Source: Tulasnella sp. 424 (Eukaryota; Basidiomycota; Agaricomycetes; Cantharellales; Tulasnellaceae). Taken from it: a DNA stretch of 64,000 nt. The stretch is from NCBI GenBank assembly GCA_019633425.1, contig WSUB01000202.1:1-64000 (forward strand), read 5' to 3'. How positions within the stretch are numbered: the stretch's first letter is position 1; each line of letters starts with the position of its first letter. The notes beneath the pieces are model-generated. The model was not told where the DNA came from and did not search any database. It saw only the letters and a list, made by a program, of their open reading frames with translations. The translations under genes were made by a program, and so were the position numbers. Below, in pieces: positions 24,641-35,857 of this stretch.

Positions 24641-25649
24641 GATGAAGTGACAATCATCTCGGTGACGGCCCAGACGGGCACCATCAAAGCTTGTACGGCT
24701 TAGAAGTCAGCGACTCCAACGCTGGAAGTAACGGGACCGGGCAGGCAGGGCGTCGCTTCGGCCGGAGTCCAGCCGGGTTATCCTACTTTCCGTACGTCCA
24801 GGAATGATTCTCAGAAACCGCGTTCAGCGAGCTTACAGTTGCTTTGGTTTTTGTTCAGGTCGTCTGAAATGCATACCCTCACCCCCCATTTCCCCTTAAG
24901 GACTGGTTTATCCCGCTGGGACACCAACCCCCAGACCCGAACCTTCCGGCATTGGAATGGTGCCTTCGATGTAGACGTCGCACGCACGCAGTAGCCCAGC
25001 ATCACGGTCAAACCACCCTCCGATTCGGCAACACCGCCACGACCACAACGGCATTCCTGTCAAGTTGGATCTCACCCTCTGACACGTCCATATATTGCAA
25101 CACGACTGCGCTCGGCTTCGGATCCATTCTGTCGGAAGCGAGTATCGATACCAGGTTTCATTGGCAAGAGGGGCTTTTCCGGGCAAGTTCGGGAGAGTCG
25201 AGGGACCTGTCGGCCTTCAAGCGATCCTATAGAGACGAACACCAACGTGATCACCAAACGAAAAGCTATCAAGGGCAGGAGACCTATTAGGACGGGAACG
25301 GTGGTTAGTGTTTGACGGAATGGGGGTTCTCTTGAACCTAAAGGAGAGAGGGACGTCCTCGAAGATCCACGCCGGAGGACTCAAGAGCGATCTCGCTCAG
25401 ACCATCGTCAAGACATTCGACAACGCATTCGCTTCGGCTGTCTCCCAGTCCTGAACTGCCTCGATCATTCTGTCGAATCAACTGTGCCGTGGTTCGATTC
25501 CACTCATCCTGCCGATCGCCCCTAGCACTCTCGATCACACCTTCCAGCTTAGTTTCGTCCCCACTGTCTTCGTATGTCAATGAAATTAGGTATAGAGTGC
25601 CCCGCCACCGAGGATCTCGAGAACGAGTCGTTGGGAGCGGAAGTTCAGG

Positions 25650-25900
25650 ATCCACCACGCAGGAAAATTGCGTCTCCTCGTTATGCCCAGGCATCGCTAC
25701 TGCTTCCGTTGCAGCGAAGGGTTTAGACTTGACGTGGTACATTCTACTCTACGTACTAGCAATGCGCAGGTGTATACTAACATGCTCAGACGTCCGTGCA
25801 ACGACATAGCAGCAAGACGTTTTGCCTCGGCCACCTTCAGTCGAAATCACGCCCGTCAAACAGCGACTGCTGGAGGATCTGTAAGCTAATCTTCCTAGGA
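25650..25900 (+). pseudogene. Relic of spacer gene, Cys-rich C-terminal fragment (copy at 25.7 kb)
   Basis: Reads MPRHRYCFRCSEGFRLDV, then keeps the same frame to a stop at 25887–25889. The second cysteine pair seen near 14.4 and 55.3 kb is not visible here. It is the longest uninterrupted version of this fragment, but it lacks an intact upstream part. Confidence 0.3.
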
Positions 25901-26409
25901 GAATGATGGATCCGACACTCAAGTTGCCTCGGTAAGAAACGGAACAAGAGGCCGTAATCCTTTTTGGGAATCGGCTCACTGAAGCTCCTAGCTATTCGGG
26001 GACTAACGACGTGCGGTGGAAACGAGAAAGAGTTAGAAGGAGTTATTTAGTCGAAATTATGGCTTTTATATTTATGAGCATGGTTGAACCATCCTTCTTA
26101 GCTGATGGGAGTTCCAGGAAAGAGAGAGGTGCAAAACGCGCTTCGTGCCTCAAGCAAAACTGAAACGTCCGTTTACGAACCAATCATCGCGAGAGTCCAG
26201 TAACTCGAAGTGGATGAGCCGCGTCGCGTTGAACTGCTCAGGAAAGTCGTGGTCAATCGTCCCTTGTAGCATTTCGTATGATATTATATCAGTCCATGTT
26301 ATAACCGTAGACGCGTTCCAGAACGACTCATCAGAGATAAGGATAGTCCCAAGTCCTAGCGCTTATACCAAACCCGACGACAGCTGATGTCACTCGCGCT
26401 TGAACCACC

Positions 26410-26569
26410 TTGGCCAAGAATGGAAATTTCGAACCGAAGCGCGCGTTTCCCGTGAGGCTGTGTCGGCCTCATGGTTCGCAGCGCGGCGACCACAGTCAAT
26501 CGCTCTTCACCACAACTACTCGCACCGCTGCTAGCCCAGTACCGTTTCTACCGTTCCAGACTTTCAAAC
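26410..26569 (+). promoter_or_regulatory. Conserved CT-rich upstream segment of unit 3
   Basis: Nearly identical to 5618–5779 before unit 1, including GGCCAAGAATGGAAATTTCG at its start. The near identity continues into exons 1–2, so the 5' end of unit 3 was recently shared with unit 1. Inferred promoter/leader. Confidence 0.4.
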
Positions 26570-29500
26570 ATGGCTACGAGCGATGGATCGACAGTGGCCG
26601 ACACCCAGCCGGCCGCAAAGCTACTCGGGACTTCTAGTCCACCGCCTAAGCCTCCGATGGATAGCGCCCGATACACAAGGCCTAACGAGAGAATTGAACC
26701 CTTGCAAAAAAACAATAGAATTGATCCTTAACGTAAGCTCGTGTATGCACGGCTTGGCGGTAACTGACCTTGATCCAGGGCACCGAGTGGCCATCGGAAT
26801 CGAAAGAGGCCGCGAAGGGCTTGCTAAGCACTGTCAGGTCCTCACCAGATATTCCCAACACCACCACCAGTATTTCTCGAGAGCTGCGGGACCTCGTCGA
26901 ACGATATATACGGTGCGTTTGTGTTCTGAAAAACAATGGGTTCGTTCCAATGTTTCTCTCCTAGAATCCTAGAGGACGTCCACTCACGATTAAAAGACGC
27001 GTCGTCCAAGTCGGGGATGCGAAGATGGAAAGTCCTCCAGCGGATTAAATCGTTGGCGTCTAACCGCCCAAGCAAGTGCACGTTACTCTTCCAAACCTGC
27101 CAGGACGATGTATCCAAAGTCGTGATGGCTTTCAATGTATGTGAGATTGGGATAGCATCATTTCCAGTGCAGCATTCTAATGCAGCGTCTTGAAGGAGTG
27201 CTTGGAGAATGAACGGAAATTGGGTAAGTAGGGTCGAATTCTATTCCCTCCACCATAGAGCTCATGTCCTGTTCTTTTCAGAGCAAAATATCGCGGCCTC
27301 TGGAGTACTTCCCGGATCATATGCTGCGCAAGCGCCAGGGGCACCCTCCAAAGTTCAGACAACACTCGCCGAAAAGGGGATCACGTCCGCCGATTCGACC
27401 ACCGGCGCATCCCTGACTCAACACTCGCCTTCCTCTGTCCCCGAGAACGGAAAATCCCAACATCAGATCCGCGCAGAAGCTCTCACCATTGCCAAAAAGA
27501 CTCTCAAAGGAGTCGAAATCGCGTCTGGGTCCATTCCTGTCGTGGGGAACTTTGTCGCGGCCGCTGCCAAAGTGGGATTGGCGTTCGTGGAATCAGTTCA
27601 GGTAGGTCAAACTGCATAACATGTATATATTTGGTCTTGACGAAGGTACCTCAGACTATGGACAGAAACGACGACTTGGCAAAGGATTTGGTATCACAGA
27701 CGACTAAATTATCCTTGCTTCTTGCAAAGATTACGAAGAAGCCCAATGAGGATCACGGGGCGGGAATAGCGAATCACATCGATGACTTGCAAACGTACGT
27801 TACTATCACTTCGTTTGATCGATTATACTAAGAACTCGAACAGAGAGCTCCGGCAAATGCACGCCAAAGTAAAAGAATGGGAAGCCTTGGGTCGCTTCGA
27901 CAAAGCCTTTCACTCGCGCGACCATGCGGAAGAATTGAAGGGTTATCAAGGAATGATTCAAACTACGCTAGAGGAAATGCAAGTCAGTATGGCGACGTAT
28001 AATCTTCGTGTACTAAATCGGCTAAATATGGCTGTGATCAGCTCCTTGTCGGCATCGACACACGCAGTATCGTAATTGAACTCAGTCAGTTCCTTGAACT
28101 CCACAACACCGTGCCATTCTAACCCAGTATCACAGAAAACGACGAAGTACAAGAGAAGAAGCGTCGTCTTCTTGACCGTCTGGGAGATGGAAAATACGGA
28201 GCACGAGGAAATACGGTCGAGGATGTTACTTGCTTTCCGGGGACCAGAGTGGGGATATTGGAGCACATCGACACCTGGATACGGCATTCGACTCCTGATG
28301 ACCGAGTGTTATGGATTCGCGGGATGGCTGGTCGAGGGAAGTCCACGATTGCTTCGACCGTGGTGGAACACTGGAATTGCCGAGCCTCGTGCGCGATCTT
28401 CCACTTCCGCCGTGGACAGAACACGCTAAACACGCGTGTTATTTGCGCTCTCGCGAGACAACTCGGAACGGGCTTGTTACCAGAAGTTAGAAATGCGGTG
28501 CTCGAGAGTGTACGGGAGAACGAGGACATCGCAGACAAAAGGCTGGAAGAGCAGTTCAAGACGCTGTTTGTGACCTCACTAGCCAAGCTTGACGATCAGT
28601 GCCACCCCATCCTCATTGTTGTTGACGCCCTCGACGAGTGCGACGACCCAACGGATGCGGTAGACTTTGTCCGGCTCATTGATCGACATTCGCCATCATT
28701 CCCCGCCAACGTCAAATTTCTTCTCACATCTCGCCCAGAGCCCTATCTCATTCGGGCTCTGGAACCAAAGCAATGGCGCTCAGAGGACCTGGACACGGCT
28801 GCAGATGTGTCAGGCGACCTGGAGCGATTCATTCGACAAGCCTTTAAGCAGATCCGGGACTCTGATCCCGACGTTCCAAAAGATTGGCCGTCGCCCGAGG
28901 ACGTTAGTCAGCTAGTAAAGATGGCCCAAGGTTTATTTCAGTGGGCGCGCACAGCAATTACGTATATGTGCAGTGGGTCGCCCGTGGATCGACTACGGAG
29001 ACTACTGACGAGTCCGTCAAAGTGGAGCGGGCTTGATGACCTGTACCACCAGATCCTCTCAAAGGCTTTCGATAGCCTCAAGCTGGACCTAGAACGAGAG
29101 GATATATTACACCGGGTATTAGGAACCCTTGTAGTCGCGCCATACCCAATCTCCCTCGAGGTCATTGCTGACCTGTACCCTAATAACAACATCGTCGAGG
29201 AGATGGACCAGGCGGACATCGTCCTGTTCCTCCGCAAGGACGTGCTCGCTGACCTCAATTCCCTTTTGTTCATCCCACCATCATCCAATGAGCCGATACG
29301 ACTGATGCACACCTCCATTTACGATCTTCTGGTCAGCGAGCATCGATGCAAGCGGCAACCTTACTACATCAACATCGTTCAGTATCATCAGCAGCTGTCA
29401 AGCCTGTGTCTTCGCGTCATGCTCGGACAGCTGAAGGAGAACATCTGTAAATTGTCTGACCTTTCAAACCCGAGCTCGGAGGTTCAGAATATTGCGGAAC

Positions 29501-31754
29501 GGGAGGTGTCCAAGGCCGTTCTGTATTGCTGCCGTTCGTGGTCGGCTCATCTCACGGAGGGAATAAAGTGGCCAAACTCGAGCGCCAATGCTAGCGCTAG
29601 AATAGAAGCAGATTTCAGATTATTCAGCACGGAGAAGGTCATGTGCTGGCTTGAGGTTATGACCCTAGTCGGAGCTACGACGGATGCGATTCGAATGGCA
29701 AGGCGCGTGTATGAATGGTGTTCGGTGAGTAGAAAACGCAGGTTCAATGTCTTGAAGCTGCCAGATGAACTGATTGCTGCTCATAGCAATGCCCCGATAA
29801 AGGACCCGAGTTCAGTTCACTCGCGCCATTGTGGAATGACGTCCAGCGTTTCATCACCATGTTCTCGGAGCCGATTTCGTTCGGACCCCTCCATATTTAC
29901 GCTTCCGCCCTTCCTCATTGCCCTGCAAAGATGGAAATATGGAACCTGTACGGCAAATATGCGAAGGTTCGAGCTCTTCAGGGCCACCAGACTTCAGTTT
30001 GGCCATCGAATCTATGGACTCGATCGACCGGCGCCGAGGTGAACGCAGTTGCATTTTCACCGGATGGCAAGCTTCTAGCATGTGGATCTGATGACAATAC
30101 CATTCAACTCTGGGATCCTCAGACCGGAACAGCGATTGGGGAACCACTCACGGGTCACAGCAACTCGGTGACGTCCGTCTGCTTCACACCCGATGGCAGG
30201 CGTTTGGCATCCGGATCGGTCGACCGGACGATTCGATTCTGGGATCCTCAGACTGGAATGACAGCCGGTGAACTAATCACAGGTCACAACGGGCCAGTTC
30301 AGTCCCTCTGTTTCTCACCCAATGGGAAGCTTCTGGCATCCGGATCATATGACAACACAATTCGACTTTGGGATCCTCAGACCGGAACAGTGGTTGGTGA
30401 ACCGCTCATGGGTCACACCGAGTCGGTAAAGTCCGTCTGCTTCTCACCCTCCAGCAAGCTTCTGGCATCCGGGTCAGACGACCAAACACTTCGACTTTGG
30501 GACCCTCAAACCGGAATGGAGGTCTGTAAACCGCTTGAAGGTCACAGTAACTCGGTTCCAACCGTCTGCTTCTCACCCGATGGCAAGCTCCTGGCTTCAG
30601 GATCCTGGGACGTGAGAGTTCAACTTTGGGATCCGCAGACGGGAAACATGATTGGTGAACCGCTCACTCACGGAACCTCTGTCGACTCCGTTTGTTTCTC
30701 CCCTGCTGGCAAGCTTCTGGCATCCGGATCTCATGGTATAATTCAACTCTGGGATCCGCAGACTGGAACCCCAGTTGGTGAGCCACTCAATGGTCACAGT
30801 AATTGGGTTAAATCTGTCTGCTTTTCACCCGATGGCAGGCTTCTGGCATCCGGATCCGATGACAAGACAATTCGACTTTGGGATCCTCAGACCGGAACGA
30901 CAGTTGCTGAGCCACTCACGGGTCACAGAAAGTCAGTTCAGTCCATCTGCTTGTCACCGGATGGCAAGTATCTGGCATCTGGATCCAGTGACGGGGCAGT
31001 TTGGCTTTGGGATTGTCAGACCGGAGCGGTGGTTGGTGAACCACTCACAGGTCACAGCAAGGACGTTATCTCCATCTGCTTCTCACCTGATGGCAGGCTT
31101 CTGGCATCCGGATCTGCCGACAGGACGATTCGAGTTTGGGATCCTCGAACTGGAACAGAGGTTGGTAAACCACTCGAGGGTCATGACGACTGGGTTCGGT
31201 CCGTCTGCTTCTCAACTGATGGCCAGCTTATGGCATCCGGGTCCGATAACGGGACAATTCGACTTTGGGATCCTCAGACCGGCACGGCAGATGGCAAACC
31301 ACTCAAGGGTCACAGTGATTGGGTTAGGTCTGTCTGCTTCTCACCCGATGGCAGGCTTCTGGCATCCGGATCCGACAACAAAACGGTTCGACTTTGGGAC
31401 CTGCAGACCCGAAGGACGCTCGGCCACCCACTCACAGGCCACAGTGGATGGGTGACGTCCGCCCGGTTCTCGTCCACAGGCAACCATCTCATGGCAAATT
31501 ATTGGGGCGGCGGTTTTGCCGCATGGGATGCCAACACACATCAAAGACTTGACACTCCATCCGATCTTCTCGGCTGTTCAACTGTAGGGTTTCAAGATCA
31601 TGGGATAACAGTATTTTCCTCCCGCTTATTTTGGCTTCCTTCACCATACTGGGGCAATTCCGAATGTCGAGTTATTCTCTCTGGAAAGACACTTGTTGTC
31701 CTTGGTAACGAGAACCTTGCCTTTTTTGATGTTTCTCAGATACTCGAGCTCTGA
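26570..31754 (+). CDS. Unit 3: NACHT–WD40 NLR-like STAND receptor with exon 1 frameshift, one WD40 blade fewer
   Basis: Exons: 26570–26732, 26779–26912, 26965–27136, 27196–27223, 27282–27601, 27655–27794, 27844–27982, 28042–28084, 28136–29724, 29787–31754. Exon 1 is 163 nt instead of 162 because the A-run at 26706–26712 has an extra base. From the family ATG (26570) translation would stop at 26729–26731. A second ATG at 26583, in the +1 frame, stays open and rejoins the family frame after the A-run. It would give about 1,560 aa with a different first ~40 residues. An assembly error in the homopolymer is also possible. NACHT motifs are intact (GMAGRGKS, VVDALDEC). Exon 10 has eleven WD40 repeats plus one degenerate, with one whole repeat lost relative to units 1 and 2. 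The gene is a mosaic of unit 1-, unit 5- and unit 2-like stretches. Confidence 0.78.
30024..31565 (+). repeat. WD40 repeat array of unit 3 (11 + 1 degenerate)
   Basis: Twelve units. Repeat 6 is two codons short (GSHGIIQLWD instead of GSxDxTIQLWD). Repeat 9 (GHSKDVIS … WDPRTGTEVGKPLE) fuses the start of the family's repeat 9 with the end of repeat 10, the signature of a clean one-repeat deletion. Confidence 0.92.
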
Positions 31755-33450
31755 TTCGCTAGTTGTATCTTCTGGTATCTTCCTCCGATCACGATTCTTG
31801 TCCAATTGACCTGCGATTGATTTGTTATACGATTCCGGTTGCTCATTCTTCATGTCTAAACGAATCGTTGCAACATCCAGGAAACATGAGCTGCAATCAA
31901 ACGTCATTGGTTCTCCTGACTTTAGCTGTCGGAAACATCTGAAATCTTAAATAACTCGTGGGCTTTCCCCGTCTTGTTCTCAATTCGCTATCTATCGCCT
32001 CGCGGTTCAGATGAAACAACGGATCGATGGGTATAGACTAATTATCCGGTCCGGTCATGGGTTTATTCCCGTGCGGCTCAAGCTCACGTTGAGACAACCA
32101 GAACACCAGCGTCAGTCTCGAAAGACACTCATTTCATCGGAATTTCGGCAGTGCAAGTACACGCTCCCTGCTCGTCAAACGGGTACAAACGAACGGAATT
32201 ATCAGTATCTCCCACATAAGAAAATGAACTTTAACAATTATCATCTAGAATCTCGCTTGCACGAGATCATCATACATGTAAGCCCGTCAAAACCCCCATC
32301 CGCGTCCGTCTTTCTCGCCACTCTGTTAGATTCAAGCCACACTAACCTTCAGTTCTGCCCCAAGCCCGCTGGTACCAACACATAGCATGCGACAGGAAGC
32401 AGCACTGCGAGTAATTAATACCTCAGTGTGTAGAGGTACCGTGCAAATTAAAAAAAAAGCTTAATTTCTGCTCCCGTCGACGGCTGTAGGGCTGATGGTA
32501 CGTTGCCTTGGAGGAGAAACCACATTCTCCGACCTTTAAGGTTTTGCCACCCTCTTCAGTGCCTTTCAACTAGGCCGGAACTTCTGAGGACCCTGAAGTG
32601 GAAGGGGATGAGGGTCAGGCTCGTTGGAGAAGATGACAAAGCGATGACAATTGTGCCTGACGATCGTCCCCCACCCCGCCCGACAAGACTTCCGTTAGTG
32701 TGGATGCGACAATGAGGCTGAGAGTGGTTCAAATGGCGACGCACAATCGGCCCAGGTCTCTACGGGTATCGGCGAGTCAAAGCATCGTCGGAGTTCACAC
32801 TCCGGACGGACACTTAAAGAGTCTGTCTGTCGACGGTGAGCGAAGTGCGGTCAGATCTCCGCGGTCGCGAGGGTCCGGACCCATCACAACAAAGGCCCAT
32901 AGCTTGTATTCTTTTTTTTTTTTTTCCCTCCGTCTCCATATGAGTTGGTTTTCGTCCTGAGCTTCGAGACTGCAAGATACAAAAATAGCAAGTCGGTCTC
33001 ATCCACGGCGAGGTACTTAGCTGAGGTCGCGCGAGTACGCTGGGCAGCTTACTATGTGGGAAGTGATTCGGACGCGTGCATTGAGTGCACCAAGAACGAG
33101 AAGGACATTCTATTGCGCGGTGTGGTGGTTTAAGATTACTCTCCATGGTAGGGGAAGAACGATCGGGGTGATTTAGCACTCTTTGGTGGCCCGGCTGCCT
33201 TGCGAACGAATCTGTTTGAATGGATTGCATCGTGCAAAACTTTCTAACGGGATTTGGGGCGACGGCGGAAAGCGGGGGAGGTTGGAACAAATGTGGAACC
33301 AAAGGACAGGAGGATGAATAGACGAGTCGAAAGTCGGAGCTGTCCCCGATGGCACGAGAAGGGCGCCGAGCCGTTGAACCAGAAAGGAAATTTATGTTGA
33401 GAATGTCAGAGCAAAGGACGCACTCAAAACGGTAAGTTGATTAAATTCTT
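31755..33450. repeat. 3' flanking block A after unit 3
   Basis: Intact version of the block, without the LTR or the MITE found in sibling spacers, so it serves as the empty-site reference. It includes a run of T residues near 32915 and an A-rich run near 32450. No conserved ORF. Confidence 0.6.
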
Positions 33451-35739
33451 ACGGCAGGAGGATGAGACCTAAAGGACAAGGACAAGTCAGGGGAGGAACA
33501 ATTCAATGATGCGGGGCAAACTCGGGCAAGCGAACTTGAAGTACCTATTGCCTCTCTCTCGTCTCTATCCTCTTCACCAATAAGTGAAAAGACAGACTGT
33601 AAGTCTCCCATCCCATCACGATATGCCTCAGCTGATTATGTAACATGCAGTGTCGTGCAATACTCACAGACAAAGCCTCTGATCCACCGTTTGAATATGG
33701 ACCGACAATCAAAATGAGATGATTCGCTCAACATCGTCCCCTGATCCAATTCAAGCTACCATCCTCCACCCTCACAATGATCAGCACTCACCCCACATCC
33801 CTCTGCCTCCCTCCCCGCTTTCGCCTATCCGAACCCTTTCATCATCAGTGACTACCGACCAGGTCTAACGCGACGGCTCCATGATCCAAGCGTCTATTCC
33901 TCTCACTCGCAACTCTGCTCTGAGGGATTTCGGTCCAGAGATCGTCGATTGACTGAGTGAAACGGAGCAGGCGATGGGGAAGTCGGCCTCGGGCAGCAAT
34001 GCATTAAGTCACTCTCGGCGTTGAGCGCGGAAGCCCCGGCAACGTACACACAGCAACTTCCAGTCGTGGGGACACCACTTTCTAATGGAACGCGAGACAC
34101 CCTCCATTTCACCCCGACCTTTGCATCGACCTCTCCCTCTCCGCCCAACCAAGCAAGGGAGGGGATCCAACGCCAAACCTCCTTGCGGCGATCAGGAACC
34201 CGGCTTGACATGCGCTTGGAAGCTCGGCGCATGCGATTCGATACATGTTGTCAGGAAGCGGATCGGAAGCGGACCAACTCACTACTAGGAGACTACTTGG
34301 ACTACGGCCGTTAGAAGGTGGCCAAACTACATCCGGAAGAATGGCGAATGGGAGGAAATCGGCAATTCTACCAAGTGGGAGGGAAACCCGTTGTATCGGA
34401 CAGGGAACGAAAATTCCGAGCGAACGTCTCGGAGGTTGTCGCCATGGATCGAAAAGGCAGTCTACTTGACCCGGCGCACAACTTGGTACGGGGAGAGAGG
34501 GTAGCCGTCAGGGCGAACACCATTCCCCTCGTCAGTATTCCCTTCCAGCAAGGTTCAGTTCAAGGGCCATTCCTACCAACACGTCCATCGCGAGAGGAGC
34601 TCATTCAGACAGTGCGACTTGGTCGCTTGTTCAAGACCCCCACACTCCCAAGTCCCAGACAGCCTATCCACGACCACTTCGTCGCCGACTCACTGGCTCC
34701 CGGGGTAGCTCACACCTTCGAGCGTTGGTCCGCATAACGCCCCAGGCCAAGACTTCGGACGTGACCCACAAGAGCTGATCTTGACGAGGAACCGCACACA
34801 CCTGAAGCTTCCAGCGCGTGTCAAAAGCGTGTCAAGTGCGACTGGTCGTGTCGGGCACGTCCGGAGGTTCTCAATCGACTCAACAAAGCACCGCATTCAA
34901 AACGCTCCATTGTTTCATCCAACCCACCAGCAAGAAATCCCAAACCTTTATGGATCGGCCACCAATGCTCCGAGCTCGACCGGATAACCCCCGAAACCTG
35001 CCGTTGACCGCTTTTGGCAGCGCACGAACCTCAGAAAGTTCTCTTGTCGGCGATTTCCGGTCACGCTCATCAAAATGGAAACCCGTACTGCCGCACGTTA
35101 GAACCTAACCTTCCCTCTACTCTCCACTTTACCTACCAAACAACCTATCTCCATTCTCTCGTCTTCAAGTTCAACCCAACCCAGGTCTGCCCTTCGACAC
35201 AAGACCCCCGTCGTCTAAGCTATCGCCTAGAGCTCATCGATTATGAGGCCGGCTGGGGATGATGGGACCGGAGAAGCGGGGCAGCGGTTGGGCTCGAGTC
35301 CAGCCAGATTATTTCACTTTCCGTATGTCCACAAATGATCACCGGAAACCGTCTTCAAGTTTAGCGAGCTTCGAGCCTGCTCTCTTGCGTCCAGATCCGC
35401 CTAGAATGCATACCCATACTTCTCATCCCCCGGAAGCATCGACTCCTCCCGCTGCGACAACAACCTCGATATCCCCGAACCTCCTATCGTCGGAGAAGCA
35501 GTACCCTCGGCGTAGACCTTGCCCGCAGTGGGTCGGTATTATGGCCTGTTCGCCCCTATTTTAGTCGAAGGACTCCATGTCATACACACAGTGGCGACGT
35601 TATAGTACATTGTAATAGGCAGCGCAAACCCGTTTGACGCCCCAATAAACTAGTTGTTAGATCTGAAACATCTTTATTCATCGGTCCTGGCGCTTATGCG
35701 ATAACTGCACTACAACTGATATCACTTAGGTCTAATCAC
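33451..35739. repeat. Mosaic spacer between units 3 and 4: type I then type II
   Basis: Up to about 35100 it follows the type I spacer (compare 22480–24120). From about 35110 to 35530 it follows type II, with ATGGGACCGGAGAAGCGG at 35262 as at 54438 and 63451. It lacks most of the downstream relic-gene region, which explains the short 9.3-kb unit. Open frames such as 34318–34737 are shifted relative to the other copies. Confidence 0.45.
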
Positions 35740-35857
35740 CTTTCGGTCAGGAACGGAAAATTTTGCCTTTGTGCCGCGAGGCTGTGCTGAACCCAACCTC
35801 TCCTTCTTGCACCACCGCCAGTCCAGTACCGCACTCTAGTATTCCCGGTCATCAGCC
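35740..35857 (+). promoter_or_regulatory. Conserved CT-rich upstream segment of unit 4
   Basis: CCTCTCCTTCTTGCACCACC-like pyrimidine tract ending at the ATG; shorter and more diverged than for the other units. Inferred promoter/leader. Confidence 0.35.

Larger units (their letters stand above)
22481..26409. repeat. Type I spacer between units 2 and 3, with gene relics
   Basis: Homologous to 33450–35100, to 43300–45990 and to the part of it preserved at 2985–5617. It starts with a CT-rich stretch (22600–22640), followed by a short open segment at 22686–22910 coding a His/Pro/Tyr-rich peptide (SHHPIYYHPPHS), which the sibling spacers do not keep. Relics at 24290–24640 and 25650–25900 are listed separately. 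No intact gene. Confidence 0.5.
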
